Shown: positions 21,799-32,957, numbered from the stretch's first letter. The stretch is 64,000 bases of DNA from Loripinus fragilis (GCA_964019695.1 OZ026515.1:129540849-129604848); one strand, 5' to 3'. Made by a program: numbers and translations. The notes: generated by a model not told the origin, from the sequence alone.

Positions 21799-22924
21799 TT
21801 GAGAATTATGGAACATGATAAATGGATAGGGGCTGGAGAACGCATGTGCTTGACAGGGTCAGAGCTACAGGAATATGTTGAGAAGAGAGAGAAGGAATTT
21901 TTGGACAGGGAAGAGCGTATGCTCAGGCGAGAAGATGAAAAAGGTAGGCTGGAGTTTGAACGTTTGAAGCTTGAGGAAGAAAGGTTGGAGAAACAGGCAT
22001 CGTTAAAGCGTGAGGAGCAGGAAAGAGAGATGGAACTGTTGAAGCTTGATGCTGAGACAGGGTTTTCGAAGTCTGAGATGGGCAGTAAGTCTCTACGACC
22101 AAAACTGCCAAAGTTTGAAGAACAGAAAGATGACATGGACGCTTATATTGGACGTTTTGAACCGCATTTAAGACCACTAGATGACTGATTTCATACCCCA
22201 TTGTATAATTTCTGCTTTCTATATACCTTATCCATTCCTGACCTTTGCACCCTTATTACTCAGTCTGAGCTCACTTCTGACTGGGAAGGGGCTAGAAGTT
22301 TATACCAGTATGCCACCTGAGCAAGCTGACGACTACCCAGTGTTGCAGAAAGCTGTGCTGAAACGTTATCAGTTGACAGAGGAAGGGTTGATATTGAAGT
22401 TTCGTGACAGTAAGCCAGAGCAAGGCGAAACTGTATTTCAGTTTATGGCTAGGCTTGTACGTTACTTTAGTAGATGGGCAGAGATGGCTGAATTTGATGG
22501 GACTTTTGAGAGTTTAGTGGATTTGATCATTAGGGAGCAGTTTATATAAACTTGCTCACCTGAGTTAGCATTTTTTTTGAAAGAGCGAATGCTGAAGTCT
22601 AGAACTGAGGTGACTAAATATGCTGAACAGTACATAGAAGCACATGGTGGCTCCATCGCTTCTATGGGACCAAATAAGCTGAGCAACGGAGAATACATTA
22701 AACAGCCACAGAGGCCAGTTGCCAGCTCAGCCCCCAAACCATCACAAGCTCATAGACCAAGCGGACAGAAACCTTTGTGTTTCATATGCAGAAAGGAGGG
22801 AAACTTTGCCCGAGACTGCAGGAAGAATGATCAAAAGAAAATAAGTGGAGCAGCTGTTGTATACAAAGACTCAAGCAATAAGTCTTCAAGCAGGGGTTGG
22901 AGGCAAAATAAGTCAAGAAGCTGA
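21799..22924 (+). pseudogene. gag with SCAN-like capsid, broken
   Basis: The first piece (21799-22188) is a charged coiled coil (EKREKEFLDREERMLRRE...) followed by the capsid start LPKFEEQKDDMDAYIGRFE. After an interruption, the second piece (22289-22549) carries the SCAN-like helices: YPVLQKAVLKRYQLTEEG, FRDSKPEQGETVFQFMARL and LVDLIIREQF. A third piece (22561-22924) gives the end of that fold, AEQYIEAHGG, and a zinc knuckle CFICRKEGNFARDC in which the usual His is Asn. Breaks: about 70 bp of foreign text at 22190-22262 resembling the 3' end of family X, and a TAA at 22547-22549. Gag packages the RNA in virus-like particles; this copy cannot. Confidence 0.85.
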
Positions 22925-22957
22925 GACCAGTCTCCAGACACACACAAGGTCTCAGCT

Positions 22958-23360
22958 GTGTGTATATCACTGACAGTTGAACCAAGCCCTGCGGTGCAAG
23001 AATGCATTCAAGATGGGGAGTTGCAACTTGCAAATGGCCAGTCAGTGCCAATTATAGCTGGTGGATGCACCATATACTCTCTAGATGGAGAGAGAAATTT
23101 TAACCTACAGACAGGGGTCGTAGGAGATACTGAGGTTAGAGTGCTGCGTCATACAGGCTGTGAGTTGGCTGCAGTTCGAAAAGACTTTGTGTCAGAAGTC
23201 AAGATGCTTGACAAAAGGTTTGTCATGATAATGATTGATGGCCAGGCCAAGATAGTTCCAGCAGCACTTATACATATAGATACACCCAAATATAGAGGTT
23301 CGTTGGAAGTCATGGTGCTGAGCTAATTGATATGTGACTTAGTACTGGGAAACATTGATG
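22958..23360 (+). pseudogene. retroviral-type aspartic protease, catalytic Asp lost
   Basis: The order is a beta-rich lead (DGELQLANGQSVPIIAGG), the active-site loop VRVLRHTGCELAAVR, the flap region and, after a stop near 23325, DLVLGNIDGV as the end of the fold. In the loop the catalytic Asp of D-T-G is His (CAT at about 23149-23151). The enzyme would cleave Gag and Pol; this copy is dead from that substitution as well as from stops. It follows gag and precedes integrase, as expected. Confidence 0.8.
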
Positions 23361-23475
23361 GAGTTTCTGATACTCCTGATCAGCGATGGTCAAGACATGA
23401 GGAGTCTGAACCATTGCCTGAGAGTGTTGCTGCAGCAGTAGTAACACATGCTCAAGCTGAGAAGGCTAAAAACCT

Positions 23476-24855
23476 TTGAAGGCTTTGAGCGTGCCCAGCT
23501 CGCAGTTTGAGACTCTAGACATAGAAAGTCTACAGAGGGAACAGAAGGAGGACACATCATTGAAAAAGTTGTGGTCATATGCCCAAGAAGCGAGCGAGAT
23601 GAAGACAAAAGGTGATAGTAAAAACAGATATGTAATACAGAAAGGTGTTCTGTACAGAGAGTTTGAGAAAGTCAGAGGACAGACCTCAAACATCATGAAG
23701 TAAGTTGTTGTGCCATCAGAGCACAAGAAACGTGTTATGAGCCTTGCTCAAGAATCCATAGTGGGTGGACATTTAGCAGCCAAGAAGACAAAAGATCGAA
23801 TCACAACTAGTTTTCACTGGCCAGGCATCACCAGTGATGTAACTAGGTTTTGTCGATCATGTGAGATATGTCAGAAGACAGTTCCTAAAGGGAAGGTGAC
23901 AAAAGCTCCCCTTGGGGAGATGCCAATAATGGATGTACCATTTCATCGTGTTGATCTGATAGGCCCCATCACGCCAGTATCACACAATGGTTACATATAT
24001 ATTTTGACGATAGTAGACTTTGCTACAATGTACCCTGAGGCAGTTGCTTTTCCCAGGATTGAAACAGAAAGGGTTGCTGAAACTTTGCTTGACGTATTCT
24101 TGAGGGTTGGTTTTCCAACTGAAAGTCTGAGTGACAAGGGTAGCCAATTTACTTCAGACCTTATGAAGGAAGTCTGTAGGCTTATATCACTCAAACAATT
24201 GTTCACAACCCCATACAACCCAAGTGTAATGGACTTTGTGAAAGAATGAATGGAGTTCTCAACAGTACGTTGAAGAAAATGTGCCAGGAGAAACCCAAAG
24301 ACTGGGACAGATATTTATCTGCAGTTCTGTTTGCATACAGAGAAGTTCCAAAAGCATCAACAGGGTTCTCACCACTCGAACTACTGTATGTAAGAACAGT
24401 TCGTGGACCTATGCAGGTTCTGATAGAGGTATAGACTGAGAAAGAGACTCCAGAGGATTCAAACACACCAGTATGTGTTAGAACTTCGTAACAGGCTTGA
24501 AGAAACTTGCAAGATTGCTAGAGACAGTTTGTATGATGCCCCGAGCGTTTACAAACATCATTATGACAAATCTACTAGACAGATAAGGCTCAAGAAGGGA
24601 GACAAGGTTCTCTTACTTCTACCTACATCCCATAACAAGCTTATGTTACAGTGGAAAGGTCCATACGAAGTTGTTGAGGTAGTCAACAGGATGGACTACA
24701 AAGTAAAAGTTGATGATAGGGTTGGAACATACCATATCAACTTGTTGAAAAAGTTTGAAGAAAGGGGTGATATGGTGATCTCAGGTATGGCTATCATAGA
24801 GGCTGAGCCAAGCTCAGAAGCAGGCGTCATAGATGATGAGAGTTTGCTGAACTAA
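23476..24855 (+). pseudogene. integrase with GPY/F module, located before RT
   Basis: The lead segment (23476-23703) is followed by the zinc-binding region GGHLAAKKT...CRSCEICQK; the first His of HHCC appears as Gln in SLAQES. The catalytic core has Asp in HRVDLIGPI, Asp in SDKGSQFTS, and the Glu just beyond a 1-base deletion near 24222, which moves the frame at 24246-24434 (NGVLNSTLKKMCQEKPKDW). A stop near 24434 precedes 24475-24855, which holds the GPY/F module (LQWKGPYEVVEVVNRMDYKV). It would insert the cDNA. The remarkable feature is its position upstream of RT. TAG/TAA stops at about 23703 and 24432 add further damage. Confidence 0.85.
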
Positions 24856-24859
24856 GTAT

Positions 24860-25858
24860 GTTTGAAGGGAGAAGAAACATAAAAAGATGTGCAGATATCT
24901 GAGAGCTTGACAGCAGAGCAGCAAGCAGATGTGACAAGACTGCTTGACGACTTTTCAGTGCATATTCACAGATATGCCTGGAACAACCCACCTGGCTGAA
25001 CACTAGATAGAGTTGACGACTAAAAGTCCAATTTGTGTTCGTCCACACCCAATACCCTATGCTAAGAGACAAGAGGTTGAGAAAGAAGTCCAGGCTATGC
25101 TAGAGGCTGATGTCATAGAGCCAGCCATGTCTGACTACAACTCACCAATAGTACTAGTTAAGAAGAAGGATGGCACAAACAGATTTTGTGTAGATTTTAG
25201 GCGAATCAACCTTGTGACCAAGTTTGGTACTGAACCTATGGGAAATCCTGAGGACATTATATCCAAGCTTAAAGATGACAAGGTTTTTTTTAGCAAAATA
25301 GACCTGAGCAAAGGATTTTGGCAGATCATGGTAGAATAGAGTTCACAACATCTGTCTGCATTCTCAACAACAGATGGGTCATATACGTTTACGAAAATGC
25401 CATTTGGATTAGTAAATTCTGGAAGTACATCTAACAGAATGATGAGGAAACTGCTGCATGGGTGTAGCAATGCAGATAACTATGTTGATGACATCCTGGG
25501 ACATACAATACGTTGGGATGATCATCTTGTCACATTTAGAGATATTTTTACCAAAATCAGAGATGCAGGATTGACTCTGAAACCATCAAAGTGCTTGATA
25601 GGTTTTGAGAGCATTGCTTTCACAGGACATGTTGTAGGGACGGGCATCCTGCAGATGGAGGATGACAAGCTCGAAAAGATCAGAAATGCTCAGCGCCCGA
25701 AGACAAAGAAGCAGGTTTGTGCTTACTTGGGACTGGCTGGGTACTACAGGAGATTCATCCAAGCCTTTTCAGATGTTGCAGCGCCATTGACTGACTTGAC
25801 CAAGAAGGGTCGCCCAACACACGTTGATTGGCAGGAAGAACATGAGCATTCATTTTAG
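24860..25858 (+). pseudogene. reverse transcriptase
   Basis: A linker with LTAEQQADVTRLLDDF (24910-24957) and the pol-typical RPHPIPYAKR lead into VIEPAMSDYNSPIVLVKKKDG, NRFCVDFRRIN and KIDLSKGFWQI. A stop at 25337-25339 interrupts it, then TKMPFGLVNSG, the catalytic NYVDDILGHT with both Asp intact, LKPSKCLIGFESIAFTGHVV and LGLAGYYRRFIQAF. This is a Ty3/gypsy-type RT (the YVDD, LGLAGYYRRFI pattern) and not a LINE or copia RT. Several nonsense changes make this copy inactive. Confidence 0.9.
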
Positions 25859-26314
25859 ACCCTTAAGGACATGCTCATCAGATCACCCATACTTCGGTTG
25901 CCAGACTTTGATAGGCCATTTATACTACAGGCTGACGCATCAGATTCAGGCGTTGGGGCAGCGTTATTACAAAGATATGAGGATGGTTTATTCCCCATAG
26001 CATATGCTAGCAAGAAACTGTTGCCCAGAGAGAAAAATTACTCTGTTATAGAAAGAGAATGCTTAGCCATTATGTTTGGAATAAGAAAGTTCCAAAAATA
26101 TTTGTATAGTGCAGAGTTTGTGCTAAAGACAGATCAGGCACCCTTGTCTTACATGCAGAAATGTAAGATAGAAAGTGGCAGGATAATGCGATGGGCATTA
26201 TTCCTGCAGAACTACCAATTCAAAGTTGAAGCCATAAAGGGCTCAGACAATGTCTGTGCCGATTACTTAAGTAGACAAGAGATATATAAGAAGTCAGATG
26301 CAGATATATCCTGA
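25859..26314 (+). pseudogene. RNase H domain of pol
   Basis: A stop at 25856-25858 separates it from RT, but the frame continues: LRLPDFDRPFILQADASDSGVG carries the first catalytic Asp, YSVIERECLAI the Glu, and LKTDQAPLSYM the next Asp. KGSDNVCADYLSRQ closes the connection domain. It degrades the RNA strand of the hybrid. As the last pol domain, it ends about 30 bp before the polypurine tract. No env-like frame follows. Confidence 0.9.
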
Positions 26315-26342
26315 GGTTTATAAAACACAGAAGTGTTTTCTT

Positions 26343-26353
26343 GAGAAGGGGGC
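26343..26353 (+). other. polypurine tract of the Gmr1-like element
   Basis: GAGAAGGGGGC sits immediately upstream of the 3' LTR start at 26357 and is the expected plus-strand primer. Confidence 0.75.
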
Positions 26354-26356
26354 TGC

Positions 26357-27670
26357 TGTCAGGATAAACTGCGCTGAAAATACATTTGTATGTTGTTTCA
26401 ATTTTTGGTATCATTTTTTGTGAAAGGCATATACTTGTTTGGTCTATGTAAGGGAAGTAATAAAATCATGTTAAATCCCTGTCTTTGCATTTTATCGTTT
26501 ATGCTATCTAAGTGTTTGTTTTAAAAATATTTTTGTCTAATTAATGGTAGATAAATCATTTAGTTGTATACTTTTACCGAAAGGTTATGCAAGATGGTTG
26601 GTGATATGTTTCAAATTTTTTTAATAATTTGACTATATAAAACATTAAAAATACAGCGCACAATACCTTGTAAACAAATATAGCGGTAAAAAGAAGCATT
26701 GTGAGAAGTCGCTGTGGTGTAGGGGATAAACCTATGTCTTGTAAACCAGGGGTCGCAAGTTGGATTCCCAGCTTCTCCCAGTCTGTCGGATGAGACTTTA
26801 AGCTGTAGTCCTGTCTTCTGAGATGTTTTAAAACCAGAACCACTGCCTTGTTATGTTTCAAAATTTTTAATAAGGTTGACTATGTAAAACATTAAAAATA
26901 CAGCACACAAAACCTTGTAAACAAATAAAGCGGTAAAAAGAAGCATTGTGCCCTGTTGACGCGAATGATGAAAAGACGAACTCATATGTAGAAGTTTCAG
27001 CTGGGCTGAAACATTGGTTAAAACATCAGTTTGGAAACGCTATATCTCCAACCTGGTTTGTAGTCCGTTCGATGCTTGCATAGTTCAGCTAGGCTGAATG
27101 CATACAGTTCAGACAGGCAGGCTGAAACCCATACAAGTTGGTGCTTCATAACGTTAAATGCTTGGAGCATAACGTTTATAGATTGAGCCAAGCTGAACGC
27201 ATGAGTAGGTTTGGAAACATCCAAACCAGGTTATGAGCTATTTTCTCAGACAGGCAAACTGAAGCCCATACATGTTGGTGCTTCATAACGTTATTGCTTG
27301 GAGCATAACGTTTAAACTCATATAAGCTGAGCTACGTTCCTAGCACTGAGGCTGGAACGTGTTTCAAACCAGGGCTGGCATTGCGACTATAGTTGATTTG
27401 TTTTGTTGGGTCCCATACCAAGAATTTGTGTTAATCATTTATGATAGAATAGCTCATGTTATGAGCATTTTGTCTGTACATATTACTGACGTTTATAGAC
27501 TATACAGTATTAGTCTTGGTTTTTCATAGTTTCATAATTCATATGCTGAACTTTGGCTGTCCAGCTGAAGACATTGTCGCTTCATAGCACGCCCATTATA
27601 AACACTGTTCAGGCATCGTCATAGGGCTCTAACGACAAGGTTATAGCCAGGCCTCACCACCAACCTGACA
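26357..27670 (+). repeat. 3' LTR of the Gmr1-like element
   Basis: TGTCAG to CTGACA, 1314 bp, co-linear with 20195-21739 but without the extra SINE. Small substitutions are scattered throughout (for example aagtcgctgtgg against aagtcgccgtgg, and agctaggctgaatg against agccaggctgaaca), so the insertion is old. No convincing short target duplication was identified (left flank ggcca/cag, right flank gccag), apart from a possible GCCAG echo. Confidence 0.9.
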
Positions 27671-28835
27671 GCCAGGCATCAAAATATACTCATCAATGCA
27701 CACACTGCTAAAATATTACTTTGAAATATTGTTATTTTTGACATTATCAAGGATATATAACTATGCTTGTGTTGTGTGTAAGCAGATGGTAGTGCTTTCA
27801 GTTTTCTTGTGTATAGCTCATTGACCTGAAAATAGCGACCCCATGAACAAGCAAAAGTAATTAATTACAGGCTAATTGAAGAGGATTCACAAACATTTAA
27901 TGAGGGTTATTCCTGCCATACTGTAAGCTTCATAATAAATGCATTTGAAAAAAGTGCAAATTTTCCCTTTAAAAATTATTCAATATTTTAAAGTGCTAAA
28001 TTAATATGATATTTAATGTGCTATATATTTTAATTTGCTGTTGTACATGTATGTATGTGTTGATTTACCAAATAAACATCAATCAATCAGCATCAAGCAC
28101 CATCTTTATGACAGGGCCGTCATTGAGTCTGAGGCCTGACCCACAATTATGCAATTAAAGAAACCATAGCTGGGTTAACAACCAGTCATGTAGACTGTCG
28201 CATGATATCCATTTTGGATCCCACTTTTCATGATGTTATATACAAAGCCTGACTTGAATTTGACCCACATGTCATTCACGGGCATGTGCAGGACTATGGT
28301 CTTTAGAAAAGGTATGCGTCCTTAAATTGGGTCATGTTGTCTTTGAGGCCGACCATATCTGCACGTTTATATAGATAGGTCTTGCGTGATACCTGTTTTA
28401 TCCTCTTTGCCTTAATGTCATACTCAAGCTTAACTAGTACTGGATAGATCAAGCTGCATGTACCTCACTCAAGACCAAGCCAGACTGGGAAAAACAGCAG
28501 AGAAACGCATCCATAGAGGTTTATTAGCCTAGTTAGATGTCGAAGCCACGTAAGTCATGACTTACTTAATATTGATAATCCTTAATTTTAACAAACGATA
28601 AGTCAGATATACCTGTGTCTCTTCCTCGCGGTGCCAGGGGCTAGTCTGTGACTGTGGCTTTTCCTAGTCATACTTTTTGTATAAGACCGGGGTTTACCTG
28701 TTGGATTTCTTTTGCTCCGGTATTCAGTTTAATTAACTGTTGAGTCCTTATCCTTGCTTTATCTCCTTGCTATATCTTGATTTATATGTTTTAGGAGATG
28801 ATGCATTGATAAGTTAGGGGTCTTCCATGCAAACC
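27671..28835. other. intergenic with fragmentary family Y tail
   Basis: Mostly unassigned AT-rich DNA. At 28615-28690 it has gcggtgccaggggctagtctgtgactgtgg..tcctagtcatac, the end of family Y. Confidence 0.4.
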
Positions 28836-28839
28836 AAAT

Positions 28840-29165
28840 ATCTATGTGTCTTGTTCTACATCTGAATTAAGGGTGAGGTTGGCGCCGTTAAACCGGTTTA
28901 AGCCCTCCAGTAAAATATTTTACTGACCGTTCCAAGGCGGTACTTCTTTTGTGGATCTTTTATGTTTTTGTTCTGTCTTGTGTTTGCTATGTCTTTGTGC
29001 GCGTCTTTTTATATGTGCTTTGTGGTCACCTGCTGAGAAAGGGCTGACCTCTTGGCTCTCGTTTGTGGTGTCTTCTGTGAGTTTGTCACTTTCCCATTGG
29101 TATCCTGGGTCAGGTTTGGGACTTGATTGTATCGATTCCTGATCTTTGCACCCTTACTTACTTTC
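28840..29165 (+). repeat. family X interspersed repeat, best full-length copy
   Basis: Begins atgtgtcttgttctacatctg, then CCGTTAAACCGGTTTAAGCC, AGTAAAATATTTTACTGACC, GTTCCAAGGCGGTACTTC, TTTGTCACTTTCCCATTGG and gattcctgatctttgcaccc. It is followed by ttacttactttc, as at 17857, so the right end may carry a short shared extension. Confidence 0.7.
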
Positions 29166-29639
29166 ACAATATGTATTCTTAGGGTGATCCATGAGACTGG
29201 TCTGTTATTCAACTGATAGGTGCCTTTAACCATTTTTAAAGACTGGAATAATATGAGCATTTACTCCAATCAGACTGCAGAGAACTAGCGCCATTGAAAA
29301 ACTTAAATATCTTTATACTGCCTCTTGACCTCGCAGACATTATAGGTAGGGAAGTATGTTTGTATATTCCGGGTTGCAGGGTAATAGCCTACAAAAGACC
29401 ATATCTAAATTACTGTATGGTTCTTTAACCTGCACAAGGAGTGACTTTTCCTCGTGGCACAGGGGACATCCAGTTAAAGCTCCGATCCGAAGGACGCACA
29501 CTTATTTAGTGCCATCCCTGCGAATGATAAGGAGAGCTTGTTCAGACACTATTCCTAAGACATTTTTACAGCAAGGTAGAACAATAAATAGCAGTTTATA
29601 AAAATGAACTTTTTCAAACACACAAGAAAACAATCAAAA

Positions 29640-30500
29640 TTTTAGGACTAAACTTGTTCCTTATTTTTATAAACGAATTGCCGGATAACATCAGGTCTTC
29701 TGTTCGCCTGTTCGCGGACGACTGTGTCCTGTATAAGAACATATATTCAATTCAGGACTGTTTGACCCTGCAAGAAGACCTCACTAGCTTAGGACAATGG
29801 GAAGCCGATTGGCAAATGAAATTCAATGTGACCAAATGTCACCCCATGAGAGTGACTCGGCATCAGCATCACAAACACATACTCTTTGACTATTCCCTTC
29901 ACAACCAAACCTTGGAAAACGTTCAGTCGGCAAAATATCTTGGTATAACTATCTCTGATAATATGGATTGGGGTCAGCACATTTCAGAAATTTCTTCCAA
30001 AGCAACTAAGACATTTGGTTTCCTTCGCAGGAACTTGGCTTTTGCACCTAAGAGTACAAAGGAAGTTGCATACAAAACTTTGGTTAAGCCTAAACTAGAG
30101 TATGCAGCACTCATTTGGAGCCCTAGCTCAAAACTTCAGATTAACAAGGTAGAAAAAGTTCAGAGGACAGCAGCCCGCGGGACCTGCAGAAGATGGTGAA
30201 ATACAAGTATTGTCAGCATCTCTTGAGGTCCATTGGGATCGGTCCTCCCTGCTTCTCTTTCATAAGATACATTCTGGTGCTGTGTCTATATAAAAGACAA
30301 GTACCTGACCCCTGCTCACAGTTTGAAATCCACAGGGCATCACACAGTGCCCAATATTGAAGATACCAGACATACAGTTATACCCTGAACTCATTTCCCC
30401 TCCCCCCGACCTATTCCACAAGGAATGGTCTTTCTCCTTTGGTGGTCAATTCCCAGACTACTGAGGAGTTTACGGCACTCCTCATTTAGTCAAAACACAG
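29640..30500 (+). pseudogene. 5'-truncated LINE, RT carboxyl half
   Basis: The reading frame from 29654 gives FINELPDNIRSSVRLFADDC (the catalytic FADD), then LGQWEADWQMKFNVTKCHPM, SAKYLGITISDNMDWGQHIS and LVKPKLEYAALIWSP. The frame ends at 30199, and further pieces (TPAHSLKSTGHH and similar) run on to about 30480 in another frame. Typical of Jockey/CR1-group ORF2. The 5' two thirds of the RT, the endonuclease and ORF1 are missing: 5' truncation. Confidence 0.8.
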
Positions 30501-30539
30501 CCGAAAGATTTTTCTTGTTTTTTTTATTATTTTGTTTTT

Positions 30540-31830
30540 TGTTATCCCCTGACGAAGTCGGAGGGATATAGTTTTGGCGTCGTCCGTGCGTCCGTCCATT
30601 CCGTCCGTCCACACTTTATGTCTGTCCAGAACCATATCTCAGTACCTACTGGTCAGATTTGATTCAATCTTGATACAAATGATTAGTACCATAGACTCTC
30701 AATATCCTATAAGTTTGGTCAAAATTGACCCCTTAACACTTGAGTTATTGCCCTTGTTTTGGTATAGGCAATTATAAGGCAAAACCTATATTAGCTTTTT
30801 TGTGTGATGATCTTCACATTTCATCAAAGCTTTTACATTTAACAACTTCTCACTATAGACCATGATTGCCAAGTGCCTGTAGATAAGCATGGCAGTGTCA
30901 AAGTTTTACCCCACCCCCTCTGACCCCACCTAAGGGGTAGAAGGTCAAATATTTTAATTTCTCAATAACTCCGGCAATTGTTAATATTTTTGCTGAAATT
31001 TTGCATGCAGGCAGAGCAGCAATAAATATGAAACATATCAAACGGGATTTCAGTTTGAAGGCCTTGGTCCGAGTCCGTTGGGTGGACTTAGGGGCGGGGC
31101 CGAGGCCAAAATTAAACTTTTCAGAATATGGTCATGTTGCATATCAAATTAAAGCTGACGACGCTGGCAGCAACATTGTAGCAAATACATTGCCCACAGA
31201 CGCACCCTTGACCCAGGGGTGGGGTCAAAAGGTCAAACTATATATTTTTATGAAGTAGTATAGTTGCATTTCAAACTAAAGCTGACGACGCTTGCAGCAA
31301 CATGGTAGCAAATATTTTGCCCACAGACGCACCCTCGACCCAGGGGTTGGGTCAAAAGTTCTAACTATATATTTTTTCTGAAAGTAGTCATGTTGCATAT
31401 CAAATTAAAGGCAATTGAGCACAGAGCACGATGAAAGCAAATATGCTGATATTACACACACCAGCGACCCCTGGGTGGGGTCAAAAGGTAATTTTGTTTT
31501 CTTTTCTAAAAGTGGTCATGTTGCATATGAAAATAAAGTGGAAGAAGTGTAGACCTAGATGCAAGGTAACGCTTTGAATTTATACACACCCTTGACCTCT
31601 GAATTTATACACACCCTTGACCTCTTGGGTTTGGTTTAAAGGTCAGATATTGAAATTGTGCAGATGTAAGTATACATGTACTTTTTATTAAACTAAGCAC
31701 TAAAACATACTTGGCAGGCGTTTGTTATGATCTGAATGATACTGAAGGTGAACTAAGGGTTAGATAAATGGGATTTATGTTTTGTGATTTACATGATTTT
31801 CCTCAAATAACCCTTCGTCGGGGGATATAA
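30540..31830. repeat. composite repeat with GTCGGGGGATATA borders and tandem core
   Basis: Left border GACGAAGTCGGAGGGATATAG, right border TTCGTCGGGGGATATAAAT (same orientation). The left side has a GTCCGTCCGT simple run (30580-30612). The core (31090-31500) repeats a unit of about 130-150 bp: gctgacgacgctggcagcaac, GCCCACAGACGCACCC, GACCCAGGGGTGGGGTCAAA. Short ORFs crossing it are not genes. Confidence 0.55.
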
Positions 31831-31935
31831 ATTTGTCGAATTTGTCTTGTTTTTTTGTTGTTGTTTTTTCTTCAAACTTTCAAATTCACACTCCCTGGCG
31901 TAATGATCGCATGCGATCGTGCCAGTAGAAAGAGA

Positions 31936-31955
31936 TAGATAGATAGATAGATAAA
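31936..31955. repeat. (GATA)n microsatellite
   Basis: Five tandem GATA/AGAT units. Confidence 0.8.
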
Positions 31956-32121
31956 ATTTCCATATATGAGGCCTTCCCAGAGGATCAATATAGACCAGAA
32001 CAAAGGAAGGGGTACAACCTGTTCCCCAAAATATTTTCTCCTTGTATGTTCCCTGTGCCCAAGCATTATCTTTGTTTCCCTTCAAAGGTTGGATTATGTT
32101 TCTCCCGAAATAAATACCCAT

Positions 32122-32512
32122 TTTCCCCCAGGGGGGGAGGGGTACTCTATTGTTTCTTCATACGTAGGCTCGGGCCCAGCATCAACCATTCACCCCCAAA
32201 AAATTATCTGCAATATCACGCCCCCCAATAATAAATATTTGAAATTTTAGCAACCCCCCAAAAATATCCCCGTTTCTGTACCTTGACCTTAAGAAAAGAC
32301 CCTAAAATGCATAGAATTTACCCCTAAATATAGTCCAATTTTGTGATAACCCCCCAAAAATATCCACAAAATCATAACCAAAAAAAATATTTATTTTTCT
32401 GAAAGCCCCAAACAATATTGAAATTCCATATTTTGAACCCAAATAATGACCCGAGCCTACATTTGTATGAAAATATCAGAGTACCCCCCCCCCGGGCATT
32501 TTCCTGGGAGGA
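32122..32512. mobile_element. MITE with ~45-bp inverted termini
   Basis: CCCCCAGGGGGGGAGGGGTA...TCATACGTAGGCTCGGGC at the left is mirrored at the right by GCCCGGGGGGGGGTACTC...CAAATGTAGGCTCGGG in reverse (32440-32512). The interior is an A/C-rich run of ccccaaaaa.tat units. No coding capacity. Confidence 0.7.
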
Positions 32513-32528
32513 TCACATGGGACGTTTT

Positions 32529-32630
32529 GGCGAAGTCATAAATTGTGACGATTTGACTTGGGGACGTTTCAGACAAAAAAAATTGTGGCGAATTGACTTG
32601 GGGACGTTTCAGACAAGAAAAAAAACAAGA
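32529..32630. repeat. two TTGACTTGGGGACGTTTC units
   Basis: TTGACTTGGGGACGTTTCAG occurs twice about 48 bp apart, each preceded by TG(G)CGA. The complementary pair ACGTCCCCAAGTCAACA occurs twice at 38089-38150, inside the LTR element's leader. The relation is recorded under findings. Confidence 0.6.
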
Positions 32631-32760
32631 AAAAAAACGTCCCTGAATATTGTCATGATTACCATTCATGTTCAATGCAATATTTCATTTATTATTTGCC
32701 GTTTTAGAGGAATAGAGTTCGTATTTATCTATTAGCTGTTCGGCGATCTTAAAAACTTTA

Positions 32761-32957
32761 AAAAATCTATATATCGATAAACTTATCTGGAGCTGTCACC
32801 AGTGCAGTGTTTACATCTCGTCCTTTCGCGGGAAATCACTTTTGGTACCACGTGATTTCGCACATGCAAGGAGATCTAACATGGCCGATAGATGTCGAAG
32901 AACAACAATCGCTGCATAAGTTTGCTGATTTGTTTAAACAAAATTTGATTAGATATC
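32761..32957 (+). promoter_or_regulatory. candidate promoter and 5' leader of the J-domain gene
   Basis: Upstream of the start codon lie an E2F-like TTTCGCGGGAAA (32824-32835) and a perfect E-box CACGTG (32849-32854). An upstream ORF (32881-32919) of 12 codons, starting ATGGCCGATAGATG, lies in the leader and might dampen translation. The stretch is less AT-rich than its surroundings. Transcription start not determinable; motif roles are inferred from consensus only. Confidence 0.45.

Noticed and set aside
21774..22201. Minus-strand ORFs opposite gag
   Set aside because: Shadows of the gag coiled-coil frame on the other strand; no motif.
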